DNA from: an uncultured Anaeroplasma sp.
Lineage (GTDB): Bacteria; Bacillota_I; Bacilli_A; Acholeplasmatales; Anaeroplasmataceae
DNA: 47,748 bases
Reading direction: 5' to 3'
NCBI GenBank assembly: GCA_945919465.1
Contig: CAMEJG010000010.1
Coordinates: 1 to 47,748, forward strand
Part shown: in pieces, positions 27,396 to 34,601 of the stretch
Numbering within the stretch: the first letter of the stretch is position 1
How the letters are laid out: every line of letters starts with the position of its first letter
Translations under genes and position numbers: made by a program
Notes under the pieces: model-generated
The model's database searches: none
What the model was told of the DNA's origin: nothing
The model's input: the letters and a program-made list of their open reading frames with translations, nothing else

Positions 27396-28090
27396 CACAT
27401 AAAATTACACCTCGAGCCGCAAAAATATATAAGCCTGAAATATTAGTATGTCCTAAATGTAATTCTAATTTAAAATATTGTTATAGCGTATCTAATAAGG
27501 TAGTACAATTTACCTCTGGGAAATATTTTAGAATTAAGAATTTAGGATATAAGTGTCCTAAATGTAAGGATAATGTTTATTTTTCTCAAACTGCAAATAA
27601 GCTTAGCTTTAAGGGATATACCTATTCAGCTAAAATAGCATGTATGATTTTTTATTATAAGAAGCGTCATTATAGTAGAGAAAAAATATGTGATATGTTA
27701 ATCAATAAGAATATAGAAATATCTGATCGTAATATAGATGAAATATATAATCATATCTTAGATGTATATAATCAAGATTACGAGGAAATAATAAAAAAGA
27801 ATTATCAAGAAATGCTAGATGAATTTTATGAGATAAGATTATCAATTGATTTAATTACTATTGAAAATGAATATTTTATTATTTTATATAATTATTTTAA
27901 GGGTAATATAATGGCTATTTTTGATATTGATAGTCTTGATGATAGTATTCTTAATGAAAAATTAGGTAAATATTTAAATAATCCTAATATTAAATTAATT
28001 ATCTCAATTAGAAATATAGGAAGTTTTTTATCAAAAATAAAAAAGCTTACTCCTTCAGGAGTGCAATATATTTCTTATAGTAAATTTTAA
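27392..28090 (+). CDS. Zinc-ribbon, transposase-like protein
   Basis: 232 residues. A zinc ribbon is formed by CPKC at 20-23 and CPKC at 55-58. A helix-turn-helix-like stretch follows (YSREKICDML...ISDRNIDEIYNHIL), then a start of an RNase H-like fold (LSIDLITIENEYFIILYNY, MAIFDID). This order matches DDE transposases, but the protein ends before a complete catalytic core would be expected. It is therefore either a truncated relic or a domesticated DNA-binding protein. It overlaps the LRAT-like gene by ATGA. I saw no inverted repeats flanking it. Confidence 0.55.
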   Translation: MTHKITPRAAKIYKPEILVCPKCNSNLKYCYSVSNKVVQFTSGKYFRIKNLGYKCPKCKDNVYFSQTANKLSFKGYTYSAKIACMIFYYKKRHYSREKICDMLINKNIEISDRNIDEIYNHILDVYNQDYEEIIKKNYQEMLDEFYEIRLSIDLITIENEYFIILYNYFKGNIMAIFDIDSLDDSILNEKLGKYLNNPNIKLIISIRNIGSFLSKIKKLTPSGVQYISYSKF

Positions 28091-28138
28091 TATTTTTTGA
28101 ATAATTCACAAAAAATATTAAGTTTTTTTGAATATTAT

Positions 28139-28167
28139 TTGACAAAAGTATTTTTTTACATTATAAT
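28139..28167 (+). promoter_or_regulatory. Consensus sigma-A promoter of the Lrp gene
   Basis: A perfect TTGACA (28139-28144), a 17-nt spacer, then TATAAT (28162-28167), upstream of the regulator gene. Confidence 0.9.
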
Positions 28168-28210
28168 TATGTAGCAGTTGTGTAGTCAGCTGGAAAAGAG
28201 GGTTATATTT

Positions 28211-28678
28211 ATGTCAGGTTTTATGTTAGATGATTATGATAAGAAAATCATAAAATATATTCAAGAGGATTCATCCATTTCTAATATTGATTTATCAAGA
28301 AAAATTGGTCTTGCTCCATCATCATGTTTATTAAGAGTAAAAAATCTTAAGGAACAAGGAGTTATAAAACAATATACAGCACTTGTAGATGAAAAAAAGC
28401 TAGGTTATGAAATCACTTGTTTTTGCAGTGTTCGTATGCATCCATTAACTAGAGAAACCTCTACTGCATTTATAGAAGAGGCAAAAAAAATTCCAGAAAT
28501 TGTAGAATGCTATACAGTTACTGGTGATTCTGCTTTTATTTTAAAAATAGTTGCGAAAGACTTCCAATACTATAGAGATTTCGTATTTGATAAGCTTTTA
28601 GCAGTACCAAATGTTTCAAATATTGAAACTACGGTTATTGTAGGTGTTGAAAAGAAATCTTCTTGTGTACCATTATAG
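28211..28678 (+). CDS. Lrp/AsnC-family transcriptional regulator
   Basis: The start is the ATG at 28211 with GAGGG about 9 nt upstream. The in-frame TTG at 28178 lacks a site. The 155-residue protein has an N-terminal winged helix (LDDYDKKIIKYIQED...LAPSSCLLRVKNLKEQGVI) and a C-terminal ligand-binding RAM domain (YTVTGDSAFILKIVAKDFQYY, NVSNIETTVIVG). It is a likely amino-acid-responsive regulator. It is monocistronic between a consensus promoter and a strong terminator. Targets are not evident. Confidence 0.94.
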   Translation: MSGFMLDDYDKKIIKYIQEDSSISNIDLSRKIGLAPSSCLLRVKNLKEQGVIKQYTALVDEKKLGYEITCFCSVRMHPLTRETSTAFIEEAKKIPEIVECYTVTGDSAFILKIVAKDFQYYRDFVFDKLLAVPNVSNIETTVIVGVEKKSSCVPL

Positions 28679-28690
28679 AATAATTAAAAG

Positions 28691-28738
28691 ACTGTGAAAT
28701 ACTAACTTTTATTAGTTAAATATTTTCACAGTTTTTTT
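28691..28738 (+). terminator. Terminator after the Lrp gene
   Basis: ACTGTGAAA (28691-28699) pairs with TTTCACAGT (28724-28732), with a smaller internal hairpin, followed by a run of T. Confidence 0.85.
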
Positions 28739-28835
28739 TATACATTAATTTATAAAATTATATTATATAAGTATTTTAAACTTTTAAATCGTTATTTTAA
28801 TATTTAGTGATATAATTAGTATATAGGTGGTTAAT

Positions 28836-30140
28836 ATGGATAAATATATTTCATATCAAATTGATGATAAAACTAAATATATACAATTTAATAATGATAT
28901 AGATTTTTATGAATATTTAGGTGATTTTCCCATAATTAATCATTATGGATTAGCTATTGAAATAATTAAAGGTAAATATAATGAGATTTTAAGCTATCAA
29001 AAAATAGATTATGAAAATAAATCATTATTAGAAATAAAAGAATTATTAATTAATGATATAAAAAAACATCAAATATTATTTCCAGATTATAATAATTCCT
29101 CATTAAATATTATATCTTCAATTAGAAATAATTTTGGATATTCTTCAAAATATCCAATAATACCTAATCTATTTAATAAAAAATATAAGCATGTAGCTTT
29201 ATTATTATTAGATGGAATGGGAATTAATGTATTAAATGATAATTTATCTATTAATGGATTATTTAATAAAAATCTATTCACTAAGCTTAATTGTGTTTTC
29301 CCCTCAACTACTGCAGCATCAACCACCTCAATTATTAGTGGACTTACTCCACTTGAATCAGGATGGACTGGATGGGAAAACTATATAAAGGAATTTAATC
29401 GTAATATCGTTTTATTTAGTGGCGAGAATTATTATACAAAGGAAAAAACAGGTGTATCAGGTTATGATTTAATGCCTTATTCTCCATTTTTTAATGATAT
29501 GAATATATCATCAAGACTTATACTACCAGATTACAATAAAGATAATAATAGTCTTAATGATTTACTAAAAAGAAGTCTTGAAGGATTTAATAATAATGAT
29601 TCACTTCAATATATTTATTTTACAGAGCCTGATACTACTATGCATATTAATGGTGAAGATTCTAATTTAACTAAAGAAGTATTAAATAAAATAGAAAAGG
29701 ATGTAAGCTGGTATTATAATAATTTAAAAGAGGATACTATATTAATTATTACAGCTGATCATGGTCATATTAATACAAATATGTTAAATATGTATAAGAA
29801 TAAAAGATTATTTGATTTATTAGAAAGAAATCCTTCTAATGATTCTAGATGTCTAACATTTAAAGTAAAGAATAATAAAGATAAAGAATTTATTGAATTA
29901 TTCAATCATTTTTATAGTGAAATATATGATTTATATTCTAAAGATGAAGCTATCAATTTCTTTGGAGACATAAATGAAGATATTAATCCAAGAATAAATG
30001 ATTTTTTAGCTGATTATATTGCGATAGCTAAATCAAATTATTATTTTAATTATTCGAATAGTAATCATATATTTAAGAGTCATCATGCAGGCTACACTAA
30101 AGAAGAAATGGAAGTGCCTGTAATTGTATTAAGGAAGTAA
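28836..30140 (+). CDS. Alkaline phosphatase superfamily phosphodiesterase
   Basis: The start is the ATG at 28836 after AGGTGG. The 434-residue protein is a type I phosphodiesterase/nucleotide pyrophosphatase-like enzyme. LLLLDGMG supplies the first metal Asp, and STTAASTTSIISG contains the nucleophile Thr. TEPDTTMH, TADHGH and KSHHAGYT supply the remaining zinc ligands. No signal peptide or membrane segment is seen, so it is probably cytoplasmic, unusual for family members acting on extracellular substrates. The next gene, an enzyme I-like protein, starts 4 nt after its stop, so the two form an operon. Confidence 0.85.
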   Translation: MDKYISYQIDDKTKYIQFNNDIDFYEYLGDFPIINHYGLAIEIIKGKYNEILSYQKIDYENKSLLEIKELLINDIKKHQILFPDYNNSSLNIISSIRNNFGYSSKYPIIPNLFNKKYKHVALLLLDGMGINVLNDNLSINGLFNKNLFTKLNCVFPSTTAASTTSIISGLTPLESGWTGWENYIKEFNRNIVLFSGENYYTKEKTGVSGYDLMPYSPFFNDMNISSRLILPDYNKDNNSLNDLLKRSLEGFNNNDSLQYIYFTEPDTTMHINGEDSNLTKEVLNKIEKDVSWYYNNLKEDTILIITADHGHINTNMLNMYKNKRLFDLLERNPSNDSRCLTFKVKNNKDKEFIELFNHFYSEIYDLYSKDEAINFFGDINEDINPRINDFLADYIAIAKSNYYFNYSNSNHIFKSHHAGYTKEEMEVPVIVLRK

Positions 30141-30144
30141 AAAC

Positions 30145-31638
30145 ATGGAGTATTTAATAAGAGCTATTTTATCAGATGGAATAGCATATGGAAGAATAAA
30201 AAGAATCAATTTTAATTATAATGATATATTAGATAAATATACTATTTCTGATGTAAAAAATGCCATAGATTTAGCTATTAGTAATTTAGATGATATGAAA
30301 TCAGATAATGATAGCTTAAATAATTATCTTGAAATACAAAAAATGATTTTATCTGATAAATATTTAATTATGAATATATCTAATTTAATGAAGGATCATA
30401 AGGCTATTGATTCTATTAATATAGCAATAGATGAATATATTAATGAAATGGAAAAGTCAAGCTCTTTATATTTAAAGGAAAGAGTAATTGATTTAATAGA
30501 TATTAAAAATCATATTATTCATAATTTAATAGGTGATAATTTAAATCAAAATAATGATAATAAAGAGATTTTAGTATTAGATGAATTATTTCCAACAATA
30601 CTGATTCATAGACTAAAAAATGTAATAGGTGTAATAGCCAAAAAAGGAGGCTTTACTTCTCATTCTGCTATTTTATGTAGAGCAGAAGGAATCCCCTTTG
30701 TTTTAGTAGATGATGATATAAAAGAAAATGATGTTTTAATTGATACTAGAAGAAGGATTATTATTACAAAACCAAATGTATTAGAAATTAATAGAATAAA
30801 TGAAATAAAAGCTCTTGAAAAAAACTATATTAATAAAGCTATAGATCATCCTGGATATAAATTTTATGCTAATTGTAGCTCTAATAGCGATGTGAAAAAG
30901 GCAATGGATTATGGATTTGATGGAGTAGGATTATTTAGAACAGAATTTATTTTTATTAATAATGATAGACCATTAACTATTGAAGAACAATATAATATCT
31001 ATTCAAATGCTATTAAGCTTGTTAAGGATAAGCCTATTACGTTTAGAACCTTTGATATTGGTGATGATAAAAAAATAAGCTATATTGAAACAAATAAAAA
31101 AGGTGTAGAGAATTATTATAATAATCCAGATTTATTTATTTCTCAAATAAATGCTTTACTTAGTGCTTCAACTAATAATAATAAAAAAATTAAATTATTA
31201 TTTCCTATGATTAGAACAATTAATGAATTTAATTTATTAAAAAAATGGGTTTTAGATATATGTAATACTAATAATTATTTGATACCAAGTATAGGAATGA
31301 TGCTTGAAACTAAGGATGCTATAGAAAATATTAATGATTTTTCTAATGTTGATTTTATTTCAATCGGTACAAATGATTTAACAAAGGAATTATATAATTT
31401 TGATAGAATGACCGAGCTAAATAATCATCAATTATATATTGATGATTTATTAAATAGAATAACAAAAGTTATTAAATTTTCAAATGATAATAATATAGAT
31501 CTTTGTTTATGTGGTGAGCTTGCGACTATTAAAGAAGTAGCACTAAAACTATATAAAATTGGAATTAAGGATTTATCGGTTTCTCCACAATTAATTAAAC
31601 ATTTAAATATTTGTTATAAAGAATTTATAAGTGAATAA
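30145..31638 (+). CDS. PTS enzyme I-like PEP-utilising protein
   Basis: 497 residues against about 570 for typical PTS enzyme I. The phospho-histidine site GGFTSHSAIL (His173) is intact, as are GLFRTEF, FRTFDIGDDK, the Mg/PEP region GMMLET and SIGTNDLTKE, and the catalytic Cys456 in LCGELA. The expected 'AVDR' loop reads NFDR, the first helical (HPr-binding) domain is short, and the protein ends early. It could phosphorylate HPr or serve a dedicated phosphoryl chain such as a DhaM or nitrogen-type PTS. No HPr or EII gene is nearby. Pairing with a phosphodiesterase-superfamily enzyme is unusual. Confidence 0.8.
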   Translation: MEYLIRAILSDGIAYGRIKRINFNYNDILDKYTISDVKNAIDLAISNLDDMKSDNDSLNNYLEIQKMILSDKYLIMNISNLMKDHKAIDSINIAIDEYINEMEKSSSLYLKERVIDLIDIKNHIIHNLIGDNLNQNNDNKEILVLDELFPTILIHRLKNVIGVIAKKGGFTSHSAILCRAEGIPFVLVDDDIKENDVLIDTRRRIIITKPNVLEINRINEIKALEKNYINKAIDHPGYKFYANCSSNSDVKKAMDYGFDGVGLFRTEFIFINNDRPLTIEEQYNIYSNAIKLVKDKPITFRTFDIGDDKKISYIETNKKGVENYYNNPDLFISQINALLSASTNNNKKIKLLFPMIRTINEFNLLKKWVLDICNTNNYLIPSIGMMLETKDAIENINDFSNVDFISIGTNDLTKELYNFDRMTELNNHQLYIDDLLNRITKVIKFSNDNNIDLCLCGELATIKEVALKLYKIGIKDLSVSPQLIKHLNICYKEFISE

Positions 31639-31648
31639 ATATTATAAA

Positions 31649-31686
31649 AAAACTCATACTATTAATGTCAAAATATGAGTTTTTTT
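31649..31686 (+). terminator. Terminator after the enzyme I-like gene
   Basis: AAAACTCATA (31649-31658) and TATGAGTTTT (31674-31683) form a 10-bp stem with a 15-nt loop and T-run. An apparent ATG at 31665 lies inside this hairpin and is not used as a start. Confidence 0.82.
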
Positions 31687-31697
31687 GTGGTGATATA

Positions 31698-32210
31698 ATG
31701 AAAAATACAGGAATATCAAGAAGAATAGATGAATTAGGAAGAATAGTGATTCCTAAGGAAATAAGAGATAATTTAAATATTAATTCTTTAGATTCATTAG
31801 ATATTTATATTGATAACGGAAATATTATATTAACTAAAATGAAGAATAAGGATGATTATATTCATCCTGTTGTAGCCTTTATGAATACTATTAACACTAA
31901 AAATTATTCATTTTTAGTTGTTGATTTTCTAGAAATATTATATTCAAATAATAATAATTATCATAAGGGAATGAAACTAAATAAATATTTTAGTGATAAA
32001 TTGGATTCAATTAATAAAATAGAAACAAGTCATAGAACTATTAATGAATTAGTAGATAATATTAATCTTAATGATGATATTTATTCTATTAAGCTTGAAG
32101 CATTTAATGACAATAATATTTTTATAGTAATATTAGCTCCTATGATATCTAAAGAGCATAAGGACTTATTAGAATTAACTAATAATTTTATTAGTAATAT
32201 TTTTAATTAA
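31698..32210 (+). CDS. SpoVT/AbrB-type transcriptional regulator
   Basis: The start is the ATG at 31698 with GGTG upstream; the longer frame would begin inside a terminator. The 170-residue protein has an N-terminal swapped-hairpin AbrB domain (GISRRIDELGRIVIPKEIRDNL) followed by a GAF-like C-terminal domain of about 115 residues, the arrangement of SpoVT. In endospore formers SpoVT regulates late sporulation genes. Here only the family is certain, since no sporulation gene is visible nearby. Confidence 0.9.
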   Translation: MKNTGISRRIDELGRIVIPKEIRDNLNINSLDSLDIYIDNGNIILTKMKNKDDYIHPVVAFMNTINTKNYSFLVVDFLEILYSNNNNYHKGMKLNKYFSDKLDSINKIETSHRTINELVDNINLNDDIYSIKLEAFNDNNIFIVILAPMISKEHKDLLELTNNFISNIFN

Positions 32211-32224
32211 AAAACCTCATAATA

Positions 32225-32253
32225 TTGAAAATGATATTTTAATATAGTAAAAT
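32225..32253 (+). promoter_or_regulatory. Promoter of the M29 aminopeptidase gene
   Basis: TTGAAA (32225-32230), a 17-nt spacer, then TAAAAT (32248-32253), 23 nt before the start codon. AGGAGG is the ribosome site. Confidence 0.75.
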
Positions 32254-32276
32254 AATTTAAGATTAGGAGGTATTTT

Positions 32277-33506
32277 ATGAATAAGAAAACATTAAAAAGC
32301 TATGCAAAACTTATTGTTAGAGTTGGTGCAAATGTTCAAAAGAATCAAGATGTTATAATTAACGCTAATGTTGAGGATAGCTATTTTGTAAAATATTTAG
32401 TTGAAGAATGTTATAAGGCTAAGGCTCGTGAGGTTAGAGTTGAATGGAAATATGATGAATTAGTTAAATTGAATTATAAATATCAAACAGTTGATGCTTT
32501 AACTAATTATCCAAAGTGGAGACTTGAAAAGATGGCTCATCAGGTAGAAACATTACCAGCTGTAATTCATATTGATAGTAGTGATCCTGATGCATATAAT
32601 GAAATTGATCAAGATAAGATGACCGCTGTAAGAAGAAAAAATGGTCCTGTTGTAATGAAATATCGTGAACAAATGGATAATAAGTATCAATGGTGTATTG
32701 CAGGTATTCCAGGAGAAAAATGGGCTAAAAAGGTATTCCCAGATGTATCTGTTAAAAAGGCTGTTGAGCTTTTATGGGATGCAATATTAAAGGTTTCTAG
32801 AGCTTATGGTGATGGAGTTAAGAACTGGGAAGAGCATAATAAGAATTTATTAGAAAAATCATCTAAGCTTAATGATTTACATATTAAAAAGCTTACTTAT
32901 AAATCAAATAATGGTACTGACTTTACAGTTGAAATTCCAGAATGTATGAAATTTGAGGCTGGTGGAGAATATACTTTAGGTGGTGTATATTATAACCCTA
33001 ATATGCCTACAGAGGAATGCTTTACATCACCAGATAAGAATTCAGCTAATGGTGTTGTTATGGCAACAAAACCACTTTCAGTAATGGGAAGTGTTGTTAG
33101 TGATTTTGGATTTAGATTTAAAGATGGTAAAATAGTAGAGGTTATTTCTAATAAGCCTGAAGAAAAAGCATTATTAGAAAAGCTTATTTCTTTAGATGAG
33201 GGTGCTTCTAGATTAGGAGAAGTGGCTTTAGTTCCATTTGATTCCCCAATTAATCAAACAGGATTATTATTTTATTCTACATTATATGATGAGAATGCTT
33301 GTTGCCATTTAGCAATTGGTAGAGCCTTTAATGAATGTATTAGAGATTTTTCTTCTTTAACAGAAGAAGAAATCAAAAATGTTGGATTAAATACTTCAAT
33401 GATTCATGTTGATTTTATGATTGGTTCAGAAGATTTATCTATAAAGGCATTAACATATAATAATGAAGAAGTAGTAATATTTAAAGATGGCAATTGGGCA
33501 ATTTAG
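32277..33506 (+). CDS. Aminopeptidase, peptidase family M29
   Basis: 409 residues, typical for the AmpS/PepS/aminopeptidase T family of dizinc or dicobalt enzymes that trim N-terminal residues from peptides in the cytoplasm. Recognisable family segments include IPGEKWAKKVFPD, PTEECFTSPDKNSANG, LGEVALVPFDSPI, ENACCHLAIGRAF and HVDFMIGSEDL, which contain the metal-binding Glu, His and Asp residues. Strong ribosome site and a clear promoter. It is likely monocistronic, or followed only by a very small membrane peptide. Confidence 0.94.
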   Translation: MNKKTLKSYAKLIVRVGANVQKNQDVIINANVEDSYFVKYLVEECYKAKAREVRVEWKYDELVKLNYKYQTVDALTNYPKWRLEKMAHQVETLPAVIHIDSSDPDAYNEIDQDKMTAVRRKNGPVVMKYREQMDNKYQWCIAGIPGEKWAKKVFPDVSVKKAVELLWDAILKVSRAYGDGVKNWEEHNKNLLEKSSKLNDLHIKKLTYKSNNGTDFTVEIPECMKFEAGGEYTLGGVYYNPNMPTEECFTSPDKNSANGVVMATKPLSVMGSVVSDFGFRFKDGKIVEVISNKPEEKALLEKLISLDEGASRLGEVALVPFDSPINQTGLLFYSTLYDENACCHLAIGRAFNECIRDFSSLTEEEIKNVGLNTSMIHVDFMIGSEDLSIKALTYNNEEVVIFKDGNWAI

Positions 33507-33515
33507 GGTAGCCTT

Positions 33516-33590
33516 ATGAAAAAAGCATTAGTATTTATTCTTATCTTAGTAGGACTATTAACCTTAATAATATGTTCATTATTGTTATAA
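33516..33590 (+). CDS. 24-residue hydrophobic peptide
   Basis: A start ATG nine bases after the M29 stop codon opens MKKALVFILILVGLLTLIICSL, a single membrane helix with a basic start. Its TAA is immediately before a terminator hairpin. The ribosome site is weak (GGTAG). It could be a small membrane protein co-expressed with the aminopeptidase, or chance. Confidence 0.4.
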   Translation: MKKALVFILILVGLLTLIICSLLL

Positions 33591-33617
33591 AAAAAAGGAG
33601 GTCATTTGACCTCCTTT
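33590..33617 (-). terminator. Terminator of the hsp20 operon
   Basis: On the minus strand AAAGGAGGTC pairs with GACCTCCTTT across a 4-nt loop and is followed by eight T. It lies 6 nt after the hsp20 stop codon. Confidence 0.88.
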
Positions 33618-33623
33618 AAATTA

Positions 33624-34016
33624 TTATTCAATTGCGATAGTTTTTTTAGGCTCTTCAATAGGTTTAAGCTTATTAACTATAAGAGTTAAAATACCATTTT
33701 CGTATTTAGCTTTAATAGTATCCTCACAAATATCATTTAAATAAAAGCTACGGCTTACACTTCTAAGGCTACGTTCACGAATAATGTAGTTTTTATTTTT
33801 ATCCTCTTCATTTTTAGTTTTGTTTACACTAATAGTAACTGCACCATCTAAAACAGAAATGTCGATATCCTTTTTATCTACGCCAGGAATATCCATAGTA
33901 ATAAGATATTGATTATCATTCTCTTCAATATCTGTTCTCATTTCCTTAGCTAATGCCTCATTAAATAAAGAATTAAAGCTATCAAAAAAACCTAATTCAT
34001 TTTTTCTAGTAATCAT
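33624..34016 (-). CDS. Small heat shock protein, Hsp20 family (second gene)
   Basis: The start at 34016 is chosen because GGAGG lies just upstream of it (on the minus strand), and the longer frame from 34031 would overlap that site. The 130-residue protein is an ATP-independent holdase with an alpha-crystallin domain: DIEENDNQYLITMDIPGVDKKDIDI then the ENGILTLIVNKL strand near the C-terminus. The C-terminal KTIAIE supplies the I-x-I-like anchoring motif. It is 41 nt downstream of a paralogue in the same operon, behind a CIRCE-controlled promoter. Confidence 0.93.
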   Translation of the reverse strand: MITRKNELGFFDSFNSLFNEALAKEMRTDIEENDNQYLITMDIPGVDKKDIDISVLDGAVTISVNKTKNEEDKNKNYIIRERSLRSVSRSFYLNDICEDTIKAKYENGILTLIVNKLKPIEEPKKTIAIE

Positions 34017-34057
34017 AAAATTAACCTCCAATTATATCATTTTCATTTTTTCTATTA

Positions 34058-34438
34058 TTATTCAATAGTAATAGTTTTTTTCTCCTTCTTTTCAGGAGCC
34101 TTAGTAAGAATAGTTATATATAATAAACCATTCTCATATTTTGCAGACATTTTTTCTTCATCAATTTCACCAAAGCTTACAGTACGCTTTAATGTCATAG
34201 GATGTCTTTCGCGAATAAGATATTTCTTATTCTTTTCTACATTTTGCTTTGCGGTAATAGTCATTTCACCTTCATCAAATGTAATATGGATATCCTCTTT
34301 ATTTACACCTGGGATTTCTGCAATAACTAGATAAGAGTTTTCTCCTTCAATAATATCAATAGGGAAACTCTTATATCCTCCATCATTATAGAATAAATTA
34401 TTCATTTCATTTACTAAATCATAAAAATCATTTCTCAT
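34058..34438 (-). CDS. Small heat shock protein, Hsp20 family (first gene)
   Basis: 126 residues with a ribosome site AAGGAAGG. The alpha-crystallin domain includes GENSYLVIAEIPGVNKEDIHI, REREHP-like RERHPMTLKRTVSFGE and ENGLLYITI. The C-terminal KTITIE gives an I-x-I motif. Paired Hsp20 proteins often form mixed oligomers, which is a plausible reason for keeping both here. Transcribed from the promoter at 34507-34534 under two CIRCE-like operators. Confidence 0.93.
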   Translation of the reverse strand: MRNDFYDLVNEMNNLFYNDGGYKSFPIDIIEGENSYLVIAEIPGVNKEDIHITFDEGEMTITAKQNVEKNKKYLIRERHPMTLKRTVSFGEIDEEKMSAKYENGLLYITILTKAPEKKEKKTITIE

Positions 34439-34469
34439 TTTAAATTACCTTCCTTTTCTTTCTTTATAA

Positions 34470-34496
34470 TTGGCACTCTATATGTCTAACTGCCAA
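34470..34496 (-). promoter_or_regulatory. CIRCE-like operator, downstream copy
   Basis: TTGGCACTC (34470-34478), exactly 9 nt, then AACTGCCAA (34488-34496) on the plus strand. This is the spacing and near-consensus of the HrcA target (TTAGCACTC-N9-GAGTGCTAA). It lies just after the -10 box, in the 5' leader of hsp20. Confidence 0.75.
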
Positions 34497-34506
34497 TTAC
34501 ACTTAT

Positions 34507-34534
34507 AGTATACCACTATTTTTGGCAATGTCAA
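34507..34534 (-). promoter_or_regulatory. Sigma-A promoter of the hsp20 pair
   Basis: On the minus strand TTGACA (34534-34529), a 16-nt spacer, then TATACT (34512-34507). It is bracketed by two CIRCE-like sites. Confidence 0.85.
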
Positions 34535-34548
34535 CACTAGAGTGCTAA
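34522..34548 (-). promoter_or_regulatory. CIRCE-like operator, upstream copy overlapping -35
   Basis: On the plus strand TTGGCAATG (34522-34530), exactly 9 nt, then GAGTGCTAA (34540-34548). One half-site is a perfect CIRCE half and the other is degenerate. It covers the -35 box, so bound HrcA would exclude RNA polymerase. Confidence 0.7.
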
Positions 34549-34575
34549 TTTTTTTTTAATTTTTTTTTAAAATAA

Positions 34576-34601
34576 TAAAAAATAGAGCCATTAAGCTCTA
34601 T
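34576..34601 (-). terminator. Terminator of the U32 gene
   Basis: On the minus strand ATAGAGC and GCTCTAT (34601-34595 and 34588-34582) form a 7-bp stem with a 6-nt loop followed by a T-rich run. The stem overlaps the stop codon. Confidence 0.75.

Noticed and set aside
27392-28090. Intact insertion sequence
   Set aside because: The protein lacks a full catalytic core, no terminal inverted repeats or target duplication are visible, and the gene is translationally coupled to a cellular-type gene.
31665-31697. Upstream ATG as the start of the SpoVT-like gene
   Set aside because: It lies in the terminator hairpin of the preceding gene, and the added residues do not belong to the AbrB fold.
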